The position numbers were made by a program, and so were the translations under genes. Below the pieces are notes generated by a model, which worked only from the letters and a program-made list of their open reading frames with translations, was not told the DNA's origin and ran no database searches. 64,000 nt of DNA from assembly GCA_964543545.1 (NCBI GenBank), contig CAZIYT010000002.1, positions 744,001 through 808,000 of the forward strand, in the 5' to 3' direction. The DNA is from UBA4416 sp964543545. GTDB lineage: Bacteria > Bacteroidota > Bacteroidia > B-17B0 > Aurantibacillaceae. Of the stretch, positions 15,770 to 22,926 are shown in pieces. The first letter of the stretch is position 1, and the number at the start of each line of letters is the position of its first letter.

Positions 15770-15931
15770 GTGAAATCCATTACCCTATTTTTGATTTTTC
15801 TGATCACGACATTCTGTTCTCAGGCTTGCCGCTGTGCTCTGCCGCTTCCCGGCTTTAGATTCCACACTACTCATGCACCTATCGTTGTTACGCTTGGTGA
15901 AAATTACCGGCTATGCCAAATTTTCAGATAG
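15770..15931 (+). pseudogene. Possible remnant of a secreted-protein gene
   Basis: From a GTG at 15770 the frame reads a convincing signal peptide (KSITLFLIFLITTFCSQA) but loses coherence after about 25 codons and stops at 15931. Another frame just downstream reads ITGYAKFSDSKKPIAIWTK, which has the feel of a Greek-key domain start. This looks like a frameshifted paralogue of the preceding gene. Apart from this, the 417-bp gap (15736-16152) holds only repeat P3 at its end. Confidence 0.3.
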
Positions 15932-16140
15932 CAAAAAACCGATAGCTATTTGGACTAAAGCACTCTATACACATAAGGGAAGCGTATCTGCCCCGTGATC
16001 GTGATTCATGGTAATTTATTAAATGGAAACGATTGCAGATGTATGGTGCCAGCCTTGCTTTTTATAGATTTTTTTTCGAAAAAGGAAAAAACATAAACCG
16101 CTAACAGTGCTAATGTGAAACAGAGCCGTGTGATGAAAAA

Positions 16141-16153
16141 CACCAACAGGGGC
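16141..16153 (-). repeat. Half copy of the P repeat (P3)
   Basis: CACCAACAGGGGC, identical to the right arm of the P2 hairpin at 14133, abutting the stop codon of the oxygenase-like gene. Confidence 0.4.
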
Positions 16154-16905
16154 TATTTCCCTTTCTTTTTCTCAGGCATCTCAAAAGACCTGAGCAGGAG
16201 CCAGCGGTGCGCTTCGTTTTCTTTTCCCTCCTTTGCCATCATCGGCGTGGTATAATGCCAGAAAGGTAATTTATAAATGGCGATGGCCGAAGGAGAAGCG
16301 ATGTCATATGTGCTGTTCAGGAACCCTTTCTTTTCATACACCAGCCACTGGTGCTTCACATGCTCATTGGAAAACATGAGGTGAATATCGTAATAGCCGT
16401 TTTTCACATTATCATTCTCCGGGTGATGATCGTTATGAGGGCTGACATAATCGCCATGACGGTAACAGATGATCTGGTTGTTTTCGGGCGAGCCGAATTT
16501 TTCGCCCGTTACCGCTTCGGCAAAGGCTTTCAGCGAATCGGAGGCCAGCATCTGCATGAGACCACAATCGTGTGCCAGCTGATTGGTCTTTGTTTTTTTA
16601 ACCCCAAGCTCCAGTGTTTGCATCTTCAGGGTCTTCGCCAGTTTTTCCGTATAGTTCTTCTTCATCGACTTAATGGCGTTGGGATCCAGTTTGGAAGAGA
16701 TGTTCTTCAAATGGCCGTGAAAGTTCTCCCGCAAAATAGTGACGCAGTCGGCCGCTATAGCATCATCAATGACACCTGTTACCACTTCGATGGGAGTGCC
16801 TCCCTTTTTTCCAAAGTTTTCGGAGGCATACTGGCCTTTCAGAATCTTTTTGCCATTCTTATTCAGAAGGTCTTCAAATTCAGCGGGAAATTTTTTCAGT
16901 TTCAT
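16153..16905 (-). CDS. Putative 2OG-Fe(II) oxygenase-like protein
   Basis: 250 residues, no signal peptide. The C-terminal half has the arrangement of an Fe(II)/2-oxoglutarate double-stranded beta helix: CYRHGDYVSPHND with H157 and D159 as the HxD pair, a distal H217 in LPFWHYTTP, and a basic residue for 2-oxoglutarate (R234 or R239) in HRWLLLRSF. The N-terminal half (to about residue 120) is helical and lysine-rich. I infer the family from this spacing; overall similarity to characterised prolyl hydroxylases is not obvious. It is transcribed divergently from the nitrilase-like gene across a 408-bp region with two related palindromic sites. Confidence 0.6.
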   Translation of the reverse strand: MKLKKFPAEFEDLLNKNGKKILKGQYASENFGKKGGTPIEVVTGVIDDAIAADCVTILRENFHGHLKNISSKLDPNAIKSMKKNYTEKLAKTLKMQTLELGVKKTKTNQLAHDCGLMQMLASDSLKAFAEAVTGEKFGSPENNQIICYRHGDYVSPHNDHHPENDNVKNGYYDIHLMFSNEHVKHQWLVYEKKGFLNSTYDIASPSAIAIYKLPFWHYTTPMMAKEGKENEAHRWLLLRSFEMPEKKKGK

Positions 16906-17028
16906 AATCTAAACATTAACACAATTATTGACCAGGAAAAAAACGCTACCGCAGTGTTATTTTCCGGTAAGAGCTTTTCGAGGGAACGGGATTTCTGCAA
17001 TACTACAAACTAAAAAAGAAAAAAACAC

Positions 17029-17044
17029 CTAAGGATAACCATAG
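17029..17044. promoter_or_regulatory. Operator-like site 1 (CTAAGGATAACCATAG)
   Basis: A 16-bp imperfect palindrome; its sequence differs by one base from the reverse complement of site 2 at 17216-17231. It lies on the oxygenase-gene side of the divergent intergenic region. Confidence 0.45.
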
Positions 17045-17215
17045 TTTTTTCATCCAAAATTAAGGCTATTACCAGGATGATGACCGGGTAGAAATAACCG
17101 TTTTTAAGCCGGGCCGAACCCTCCTATCCGCTCTGCCCCTACTCCTGAAATACCAGTAAAATAAGGATTTCATCCCGTTCCGGGGACTTTTTTCCAGGCC
17201 CCAAAATCCACCTAC

Positions 17216-17231
17216 CTAAGGTTATCCTTAG
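17216..17231. promoter_or_regulatory. Operator-like site 2 (CTAAGGTTATCCTTAG)
   Basis: A palindrome with perfect 6-bp arms CTAAGG/CCTTAG. With site 1, about 187 bp apart, it could bind a dimeric regulator that controls both divergent genes. A weak promoter TTG (17232-17234)-N20-TATCATTG (17255-17262) for the plus-strand gene abuts it. Confidence 0.5.
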
Positions 17232-17313
17232 TTGCGCCTGGTTTTGTCATATCGTATCATTGCAATAATCACACGCACATTTTTTTGATAACCCCCTTAA
17301 AACAATCAACAGT

Positions 17314-18750
17314 ATGGAACAATTCGATTTTACCGCATGGTCGCTTTATACAGGGCCATCGTATTTAAAGACCATCATTAACGATCCTGATTGCCCCTGG
17401 GTAGTAGGACAATGGGACGGAGTTAATACCGACACCTCGGCTCCGGAGATTAAAAAAGACCTCGACCAACGCATTCAGTTAGTCGTCAATGGCTTTAAGC
17501 AGGCCATGGGATCCTATAAAACCTATAACCGACACTTCGTAATTCCCGAATTCTTTTTTCACTGCAAGCAGGGCCCTTACCCGAACATCAAGGTAGACGG
17601 GCAGCTCTATCCCTTTGATTACATTACCTCGCAATTGCATAAACAGCTGGGGGCCTGTATTCCCAATGATGAAAATTATTATTACATCGTCATCGGGTCT
17701 GTACTCACCAGCAATGTGGCCGATTACAATGCCCTGCTGAACTCACCGGCTGTTAAGGAACGCCAGGACCAGCTCAACGCGATCCTTCCGAAAGGCATCA
17801 GCAAATCCGTAAAGGCATTCGGGCATGCGGCCTGGAAACGCCGGCTTAGCAACCGAGCCCTGCATACCGAAAACAGCGAGCTCAATGCCCTGAATAACTT
17901 TATGCTCATGGCCAGGGCTAATCCGCTTTGTACGGTAAGGAACAGGGGAGCTTTTTTCAATTTCCATAAAACGCTGATACCCGATGGTAAGGTGTATGTT
18001 TATGAAAAGCAGTATGAGTCGACGGTTGATCTCACCATGGGCATGTTCGATGCCAGCGGAAAAGTGACACCCAACGGTATGATCACGGAATGGATCGGTA
18101 ACTATCCTTCCTACAGCATCCTGAGCGGTGATAAACAAACCAACCCCTATTCAAACTTCGCACGCTTTACCCCACCGTTTGCCGGTTTCTCCGATTATGG
18201 CGTGGAGATTTGCCTTGACCACCGTTTGCAGCGCCTTCGCCGCACGGTGGATATGAGCATGGCCAACGGCGCAGCGGCCGATAACTATCCCCTGTTCAAG
18301 CAGCTCATTCCTTCGGGAGGCATGCAGATCCTGGATTACAGCGTAGCAACCGCTAAAAATTCCATAATTTTCAATGCCGACGGCTGCGATAAGATCTACT
18401 ACGTGTACACGGATCCCAACAGCTATATCCTGAATGGCAACGCCGGCAAGTTCAAAGGCATTACCTGTGGGGTGTATACGCAGTCGGTACAATCGAAGTG
18501 GCTGGCGCGCGACGGGAGCACTTATTACTCGCACAGCCAGCTGGCCTTTACCACCAACGATTCCAATGTGGGCGGTTTCAACAATGCCTTAGGTCTGAAT
18601 AACCCGAAAGGAAAAACCTATAACGGGCCACCGGATAAACCGTACAATGTGCTTACCGACAGCTTTAACCCGGTGATTACCCTCCTGCCCACCGAGAGTC
18701 TGTGCTTTGCCGGAACCCTCGGCGAACTGCACTACTACGAGCCTCTGTAG
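17314..18750 (+). CDS. Divergent nitrilase-superfamily (C-N hydrolase)-like protein
   Basis: 478 residues, much longer than a usual 270-340-residue nitrilase, no signal peptide. I see the Glu-Lys-Cys pattern of the carbon-nitrogen hydrolase fold in the right order and contexts: E79 in HFVIPEFFF, K232 in PDGKVYVYEKQY (after the customary PDGK turn), and C300 in YGVEICLDHR. The long insertions (about residues 85-120, 135-200 and 380-440) are unfamiliar. The C-terminal part carries IIFNADGCDKIYYVY and ends in GELHYYEPL. No substrate can be inferred. It is a single-gene unit with a strong terminator, divergent from the oxygenase-like gene. Confidence 0.65.
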   Translation: MEQFDFTAWSLYTGPSYLKTIINDPDCPWVVGQWDGVNTDTSAPEIKKDLDQRIQLVVNGFKQAMGSYKTYNRHFVIPEFFFHCKQGPYPNIKVDGQLYPFDYITSQLHKQLGACIPNDENYYYIVIGSVLTSNVADYNALLNSPAVKERQDQLNAILPKGISKSVKAFGHAAWKRRLSNRALHTENSELNALNNFMLMARANPLCTVRNRGAFFNFHKTLIPDGKVYVYEKQYESTVDLTMGMFDASGKVTPNGMITEWIGNYPSYSILSGDKQTNPYSNFARFTPPFAGFSDYGVEICLDHRLQRLRRTVDMSMANGAAADNYPLFKQLIPSGGMQILDYSVATAKNSIIFNADGCDKIYYVYTDPNSYILNGNAGKFKGITCGVYTQSVQSKWLARDGSTYYSHSQLAFTTNDSNVGGFNNALGLNNPKGKTYNGPPDKPYNVLTDSFNPVITLLPTESLCFAGTLGELHYYEPL

Positions 18751-18783
18751 CCGCTCATCCAAAGAGAGCTCTAGGAATCTTTT

Positions 18784-18819
18784 AAAACAGGAATACCTTC
18801 GGGTATTCCTGTTTTTTTT
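18784..18819 (+). terminator. Rho-independent terminator with TTCG tetraloop
   Basis: A 14-bp perfect stem (18784-18797 with 18802-18815) closed by the very stable TTCG loop, ending in a run of eight T. Confidence 0.93.
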
Positions 18820-18820
18820 G

Positions 18821-18853
18821 TTGCAGATGGTGCGTTGTATTTGCTTACTTTTG
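18821..18853 (+). promoter_or_regulatory. Promoter of the 126-residue membrane-anchored protein
   Basis: TTG (18821-18823), 22 bp, TACTTTTG (18846-18853). Only 6 bases lie between the -7 box and the ATG at 18860, so the transcript should be leaderless or nearly so. Confidence 0.6.
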
Positions 18854-18859
18854 TAGTGG

Positions 18860-19240
18860 ATGAATAGCTCCCGGAACATAGGATGGAAGGATACATTGGC
18901 AAAGTGCATTCTGGCGCTCAGCCTGTTTTTTGCGACCTTTTCGTTTTCTCATGATCAATTCCGGAACACCGTCAGTCACTGGAAACAAACCGAGCAATGT
19001 GTTTCCTCCGCTTCAAAGCTAGGCCCGCAAAACGTTTCCTTTAAAATAGCCTACCGTGCTTTATTTCATCCGGCCAGGCATCATGCGATAGAGCCTCACC
19101 GCGCCCGGCTTTTTGACAGGCTCATCCTGGTAAAGCTGCAAAGCTTATCCAGGCAAAGGCTCCCGGAAACACAGACCTTTCAGCAACACCTACCCAAAAC
19201 CATTCCTGCATCTTCGGATGAAGACGAGCTGAATGCCTAA
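18860..19240 (+). CDS. Hypothetical protein with one N-terminal membrane segment
   Basis: 126 residues. A hydrophobic stretch CILALSLFFATFSF (residues 16-29) may be an anchor or uncleaved signal. The rest is basic and His/Arg/Gln-rich (HPARHHAIEPHRARLFDR, QSLSRQRLPETQTFQQH) with no recognised domain. The promoter at the expected place and an ATG make it likely real, but codon quality is ordinary and I cannot name a family. Confidence 0.55.
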   Translation: MNSSRNIGWKDTLAKCILALSLFFATFSFSHDQFRNTVSHWKQTEQCVSSASKLGPQNVSFKIAYRALFHPARHHAIEPHRARLFDRLILVKLQSLSRQRLPETQTFQQHLPKTIPASSDEDELNA

Positions 19241-19317
19241 GAACGAACGTATTTTTCATTAATTCTTTAGTAGTCATTCAAATGCCTGATTACAGGCAAT
19301 CGTACTCATTCCCTATC

Positions 19318-19515
19318 ATGAAAAAACTCAAAAAAACGCTGAGGCTGTTTGGCTTTGGATTACTGTTGGTATTAGCCACTCTGGGCGTTGGTCTTGGAGG
19401 CACGCCTCTTGTCACTATTAAAAAGCGGGAAGACAGCGATCCCGTAACCACTGAGCTGGTGGAACAAATAAAAGATACAGCAAAAGAAAAAGAGGCCAAA
19501 GAAATAAAACCCTGA
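19318..19515 (+). CDS. Small single-pass membrane protein
   Basis: 65 residues: a basic start MKKLKKTLRLFGFG, one membrane helix (about 11-30, LLLVLATLGVGLGG), then an acidic/basic tail REDSDPVTTELVEQ. I chose the ATG at 19318 rather than an upstream one at 19282 because the membrane helix then follows a normal basic N-terminus. A terminator follows directly. Function unknown. Confidence 0.6.
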   Translation: MKKLKKTLRLFGFGLLLVLATLGVGLGGTPLVTIKKREDSDPVTTELVEQIKDTAKEKEAKEIKP

Positions 19516-19547
19516 CCGTAGCCGCTTAAATAACAAAATTAAGATCA

Positions 19548-19583
19548 CAAAAAAACCGACAGAATGTACTGCCGGTTTTTTTT
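19548..19583. terminator. Bidirectional terminator
   Basis: AAAAAACCGACAG and CTGCCGGTTTTTT form a 12-13-bp stem with one mismatch, A-rich on the left and T-rich on the right, between convergent genes. Confidence 0.85.
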
Positions 19584-19596
19584 ATAAAAGCACTTT

Positions 19597-20286
19597 CTAT
19601 AATTTCAAGCGCAGGCAAATTTGATTATTGAAAGGATCTATACCAGTGGAAATACGCGATAGTAAAGGTTTTTCTTTGAATTTGAGTTTGTGTGTACAGG
19701 TAAAAATAAAATATGCAAGAGATGCTGTCCCTAAAGCTGACACAGTAATTATTCTGTTTCTTTTCGAGCGTTCGTAGGCCTGATAGGATTCGATATATTG
19801 TGTATGCGCCGTCAGATATTCAGAAAGATAAGTAGGTTCACCAGGCGCGTAGTTCAAACGTGCTCTGGCTTGGTTCCTATCATTCGAGTTTCTTTTCATT
19901 AAAAATCCATTCATATATACCTGGTGATTTGCCTCCCGTAAGTATAAAACAGTAATAGCAGGAAGAACTAAAGTACTGATTCCTTTAAGCCACCTTTTGG
20001 CAACAAACAACCTGTATGCCCCGGTATGATGAAGCTTTTTTGAATACAGCGTTTTATTTTTCTCAACCATAAAAGAGTCTTCCAATAAATGATACCCGGG
20101 AGCCCAGGCCTTGATATGATGCATACCTTTCTTCACATAAATAACATCATAAGAGGGCGTTATTTTTTTGTCGTCGAGATAGGCGATCACATGTTTCGTC
20201 CGGAATACCACGTAGGATTTTAAGGAGTCCTGCGAAAAAAAAGGTTTGCTGATGGCTAACAGCAGCAGTAATAATACGATTTGCAT
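19597..20286 (-). CDS. Secreted/membrane protein with PEGA-like domain
   Basis: 229 residues. Signal peptide MQIVLLLLLLAISKPFFS. Residues 25-75 (VIAYLDDKKITPSYDVIYVKKG followed by HHIKAWAPGYHLLED) look like a PEGA-type beta sandwich. Two further hydrophobic segments (about 100-117 and 180-197) suggest membrane insertion. The start lies 4 bp after the dapA stop codon, so it is co-transcribed with dapA, although no functional link is evident. Confidence 0.7.
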   Translation of the reverse strand: MQIVLLLLLLAISKPFFSQDSLKSYVVFRTKHVIAYLDDKKITPSYDVIYVKKGMHHIKAWAPGYHLLEDSFMVEKNKTLYSKKLHHTGAYRLFVAKRWLKGISTLVLPAITVLYLREANHQVYMNGFLMKRNSNDRNQARARLNYAPGEPTYLSEYLTAHTQYIESYQAYERSKRNRIITVSALGTASLAYFIFTCTHKLKFKEKPLLSRISTGIDPFNNQICLRLKL

Positions 20287-20290
20287 AAAC

Positions 20291-21169
20291 TCAATACATC
20301 AGCTTTTTCAGCTTCGCTTTCACCGTATCGTTTGGCTCTACCAGGGGCAGGCGCACAGACGATCCCGTGATCTTCTTCTGGGAAAGCACATATTTAATCC
20401 CGCCCGGATTCCCGTCGGCAAACAATTGCTCGGTAATATCCATGAGCTTGTAATGCAGCTTTTGTGCGGTTTTAAGGTCGTGTACCAGCGCATGGCGCAC
20501 CATATCGCTGAAATCGGCAGGATAGGCATTGGCCACCACGGAAATGACACCATCGCCGCCGCTGGCAATGATCGGAAGCGTCAGGTTATCGTCGCCGCTG
20601 ATGATCAGGAAATTATCGGGGCGGTGTTTGATAATCTTCATGCATTGCTCCAGGTTGCCGCTGGCTTCCTTGATGGCAATGATGTTCTTAAATTCGTTTG
20701 CCAGGCGGATGGTCGTATCCCAGGCGATATTGGAAGACGTACGCCCCGGCACATTATATAAAATGATCGGCAGCGGGCTCGCTTTGGAAATGGCTTTGTA
20801 GTGCTGATAGATTCCTTCCTGCGAAGGCTTGTTATAATACGGCGATACGGAAAGGATAGCTGAAAAAGCAGACAGGTCGTCTTTCTTCAGGGTTTCAATG
20901 ATCTCTGCCGTATTGTTACCTCCCACGCCAAGTACCAAAGGCAAGCGTTTTTTGTTTACTTTGACGATGTGCTCCACCACCTTCTGCTTTTCTTCTTTAG
21001 ATAAAGTAGCAGATTCACCTGTGGTTCCCATAACCACAATGTATTCCACGCGTCCCTTGATGAGATGCTCCACCAGCTTGGTCAGTGCAGGAAAATCAAC
21101 AGCGCCTTTTGCTGTAAATGGTGTGACGATGGCAACACCGGTACCGGTAAAATTGAGAGATTGTTTCAT
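20291..21169 (-). CDS. dapA: 4-hydroxy-tetrahydrodipicolinate synthase
   Basis: Condenses pyruvate with aspartate semialdehyde in lysine/diaminopimelate synthesis. 292 residues, the usual length. The TIM-barrel motifs are intact: GTTGES (48-53), Y138 in YNVPGRT, and Schiff-base lysine K167 in AIKEASGN. A TAATTTTG box lies only 4 bases before the ATG. It heads a short operon with the PEGA-like gene, and the DUF6913 gene is its upstream same-strand neighbour, a pairing often seen in Bacteroidota. Confidence 0.97.
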   Translation of the reverse strand: MKQSLNFTGTGVAIVTPFTAKGAVDFPALTKLVEHLIKGRVEYIVVMGTTGESATLSKEEKQKVVEHIVKVNKKRLPLVLGVGGNNTAEIIETLKKDDLSAFSAILSVSPYYNKPSQEGIYQHYKAISKASPLPIILYNVPGRTSSNIAWDTTIRLANEFKNIIAIKEASGNLEQCMKIIKHRPDNFLIISGDDNLTLPIIASGGDGVISVVANAYPADFSDMVRHALVHDLKTAQKLHYKLMDITEQLFADGNPGGIKYVLSQKKITGSSVRLPLVEPNDTVKAKLKKLMY

Positions 21170-21173
21170 ACTT

Positions 21174-21181
21174 CAAAATTA
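21174..21181 (-). promoter_or_regulatory. -7 element of dapA
   Basis: Minus strand TAATTTTG, a full match, ending 4 bases before the start codon; implies a leaderless dapA mRNA. No -33 element recognised. Confidence 0.5.
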
Positions 21182-21395
21182 TAGATTATTTTAATACTTC
21201 ATGGGGAAATTCGGATTTGTTTTAAAAGCCGGAAAATGGAACACTGATGACACAGATTGAACAGATCAGAACAATGATTAGAACAGAATGAATAAAAGAA
21301 ATAGCTAACCGATTCTCTCTAAACTATTCCTTATATGACCTTCTATGCCTTATATGGTTCTGTTTTCTATGTGCCTACTGTGGCTTAAAACAACC

Positions 21396-21908
21396 TTAGC
21401 CGTTTTTGATCATATTCAAATACAGCACCACCTGTTTCAGGTAATCGGAACTATGAAGGCTTTTATCGCTATCGATGCTGAGGTCGAAGATCGGATCCTG
21501 GAAACTGCTGATTTTACAAGTGGCCGGTACGAGCTTGCTCACGGCCAGCGCCTTGATCTGTTGGGCATTCCCCAGGTTGATCAGCACATCCCAGGGCTTT
21601 GCGCTAAGCTGTTGCAGGTAATCGTGAGTCGGTAAGCCCAGGAAGCTGAACTGCTTCTTATCCATCACCACATGGTCGAAATGCGGCTTCGGCGCCTGCT
21701 CCGCTTTGCCGTTATAGATAATGGCTACCAGCACCCCGATGGAATCCTGCCTGCAGTTATTGACAAACTCCACCAGGTCGGCCAGCTGATTATCGTAAGC
21801 AATGATGAGCACGTGCTTCACCTGCTTCCAGTTCAGGAATTGCTTTTGGCTTTTCGGCACTTCTTTCTTAGAAATGAGCCGCAGTGCTATGTTTTGAATA
21901 ATGGACAA
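21396..21908 (-). CDS. DUF6913-family conserved protein
   Basis: 170 residues, cytoplasmic, mixed alpha/beta. N-terminal basic helix (RLISKKEVPKSQKQFLNW), then strands such as VKHVLIIAYDN, IGVLVAIIYNG, DVLINLGN and a C-terminal helix SSDYLKQVVLYLNMIK. I recognise the pattern of DUF6913 proteins that sit next to dapA in Bacteroidota (WDVLINL, DPIFDLSID). Function unknown. It is 226 bp upstream of dapA on the same strand, and a structured repeat lies behind its own start. Confidence 0.7.
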   Translation of the reverse strand: MSIIQNIALRLISKKEVPKSQKQFLNWKQVKHVLIIAYDNQLADLVEFVNNCRQDSIGVLVAIIYNGKAEQAPKPHFDHVVMDKKQFSFLGLPTHDYLQQLSAKPWDVLINLGNAQQIKALAVSKLVPATCKISSFQDPIFDLSIDSDKSLHSSDYLKQVVLYLNMIKNG

Positions 21909-21931
21909 CGTGTATATCTATTCTTTTTTGT

Positions 21932-22005
21932 CGTCACCCTGAACTCGTTTCAGGGTCTCATAAAATAGGAGATGCTGAATCATCACGACGCGTCGTGACA
22001 GCATA
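21932..22005. repeat. Structured intergenic repeat with two hairpins (CCCTGAA type)
   Basis: ACCCTGAA-CTCG-TTTCAGGGT (21936-21956) followed by a larger hairpin: ATGCTG (21972-21977) pairs with CAGCAT (21999-22004) and encloses the palindrome CACGACGCGTCGTG. This resembles a repeat that is widespread between Bacteroidota genes. It lies just after mazG and may serve as its 3' end. Confidence 0.6.
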
Positions 22006-22022
22006 ACCATTACAGTGGTGAA

Positions 22023-22799
22023 TCACTTCCCTTCAAATTTCTTCGCTTCATTCCAGAACACATCCATCTCCTCCAGGCTCGAATCAGCAAGGCTTTTCCC
22101 CTGCCCCTTTATTTTCTCCTCCATATAGTTGAACCTGTAAATGAATTTTTGATTGGTCCGCTCCAAAGCATCTTCGGGGTTAATTTTCAAATAGCGGGCA
22201 TAATTGATCAGGGAAAACAGCACGTCACCGAATTCCGATTCCAGCTTGTCCCTGTCACCCTTCTCCACTTCCTCCTTAAACTCCCCGAGTTCCTCCTGCA
22301 CCTTTTCCCATACCTGCTCCGGCTGATCCCAGTCGAAACCCACAGCGCGGGCCTTATCCTGGATACGCAGCGCTTTCAGTAAAGACGGCATGCTATTCGG
22401 TACGCCCGATAAGGTACCCTTGTTGCCTTCCTTCTGCTTCAGCTTTTCCCAGTTCTGTGTCACCTGCTCGGCGTTATCTACCTTCACTTCCCCATAAATA
22501 TGCGGGTGGCGGAAGATCATTTTTTCGCAAAGAGAATTAATCACATCCGTAATAGTAAAATCATTGGTTTCGCTGCCGATCTTGGCATAAAACACCAGGT
22601 GTAGCAGGATATCGCCGATCTCTTTCTTGATCTCGTTCTTATCGTTCTTTAAAATAGCGTCGCTTAGCTCGTAGGTTTCCTCTATGGTGAGGTGGCGTAA
22701 CGATTCCATCGTTTGTTTCTGATCCCAGGGGCATTTCGCCCGCAGGTCATCCATAATATTCAACAATCGCTCAAAGGCTACTAATCGTTCATCTGTCAT
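22023..22799 (-). CDS. mazG: Nucleoside triphosphate pyrophosphohydrolase MazG
   Basis: Hydrolyses (d)NTPs to NMP and pyrophosphate, a house-cleaning enzyme. With the ATG at 22799 the product is 258 residues, the normal size; an earlier in-frame ATG (22910) would add 37 unrelated residues. Both MazG domains are present: CPWDQKQTMESLRHLTIEETYEL with the EExxE...ExxD ligands (EIGDILLHLVFYAK), and a second copy VGFDWDQPEQVWEKV / EFGDVLFSLINYARYL. It is downstream of kmo on the same strand. Confidence 0.93.
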   Translation of the reverse strand: MTDERLVAFERLLNIMDDLRAKCPWDQKQTMESLRHLTIEETYELSDAILKNDKNEIKKEIGDILLHLVFYAKIGSETNDFTITDVINSLCEKMIFRHPHIYGEVKVDNAEQVTQNWEKLKQKEGNKGTLSGVPNSMPSLLKALRIQDKARAVGFDWDQPEQVWEKVQEELGEFKEEVEKGDRDKLESEFGDVLFSLINYARYLKINPEDALERTNQKFIYRFNYMEEKIKGQGKSLADSSLEEMDVFWNEAKKFEGK

Positions 22800-22926
22800 T
22801 TCAATATTTTTATATTCAAGCCCTTCAGGCTTGTCATCAGGGCTTAATTGTCTTTTTAACTGATATTCGACCTTTTTCAGGGTCGGATAAAGACGGGCAA
22901 AATAACACAATATTCGGTTTTCGAAA

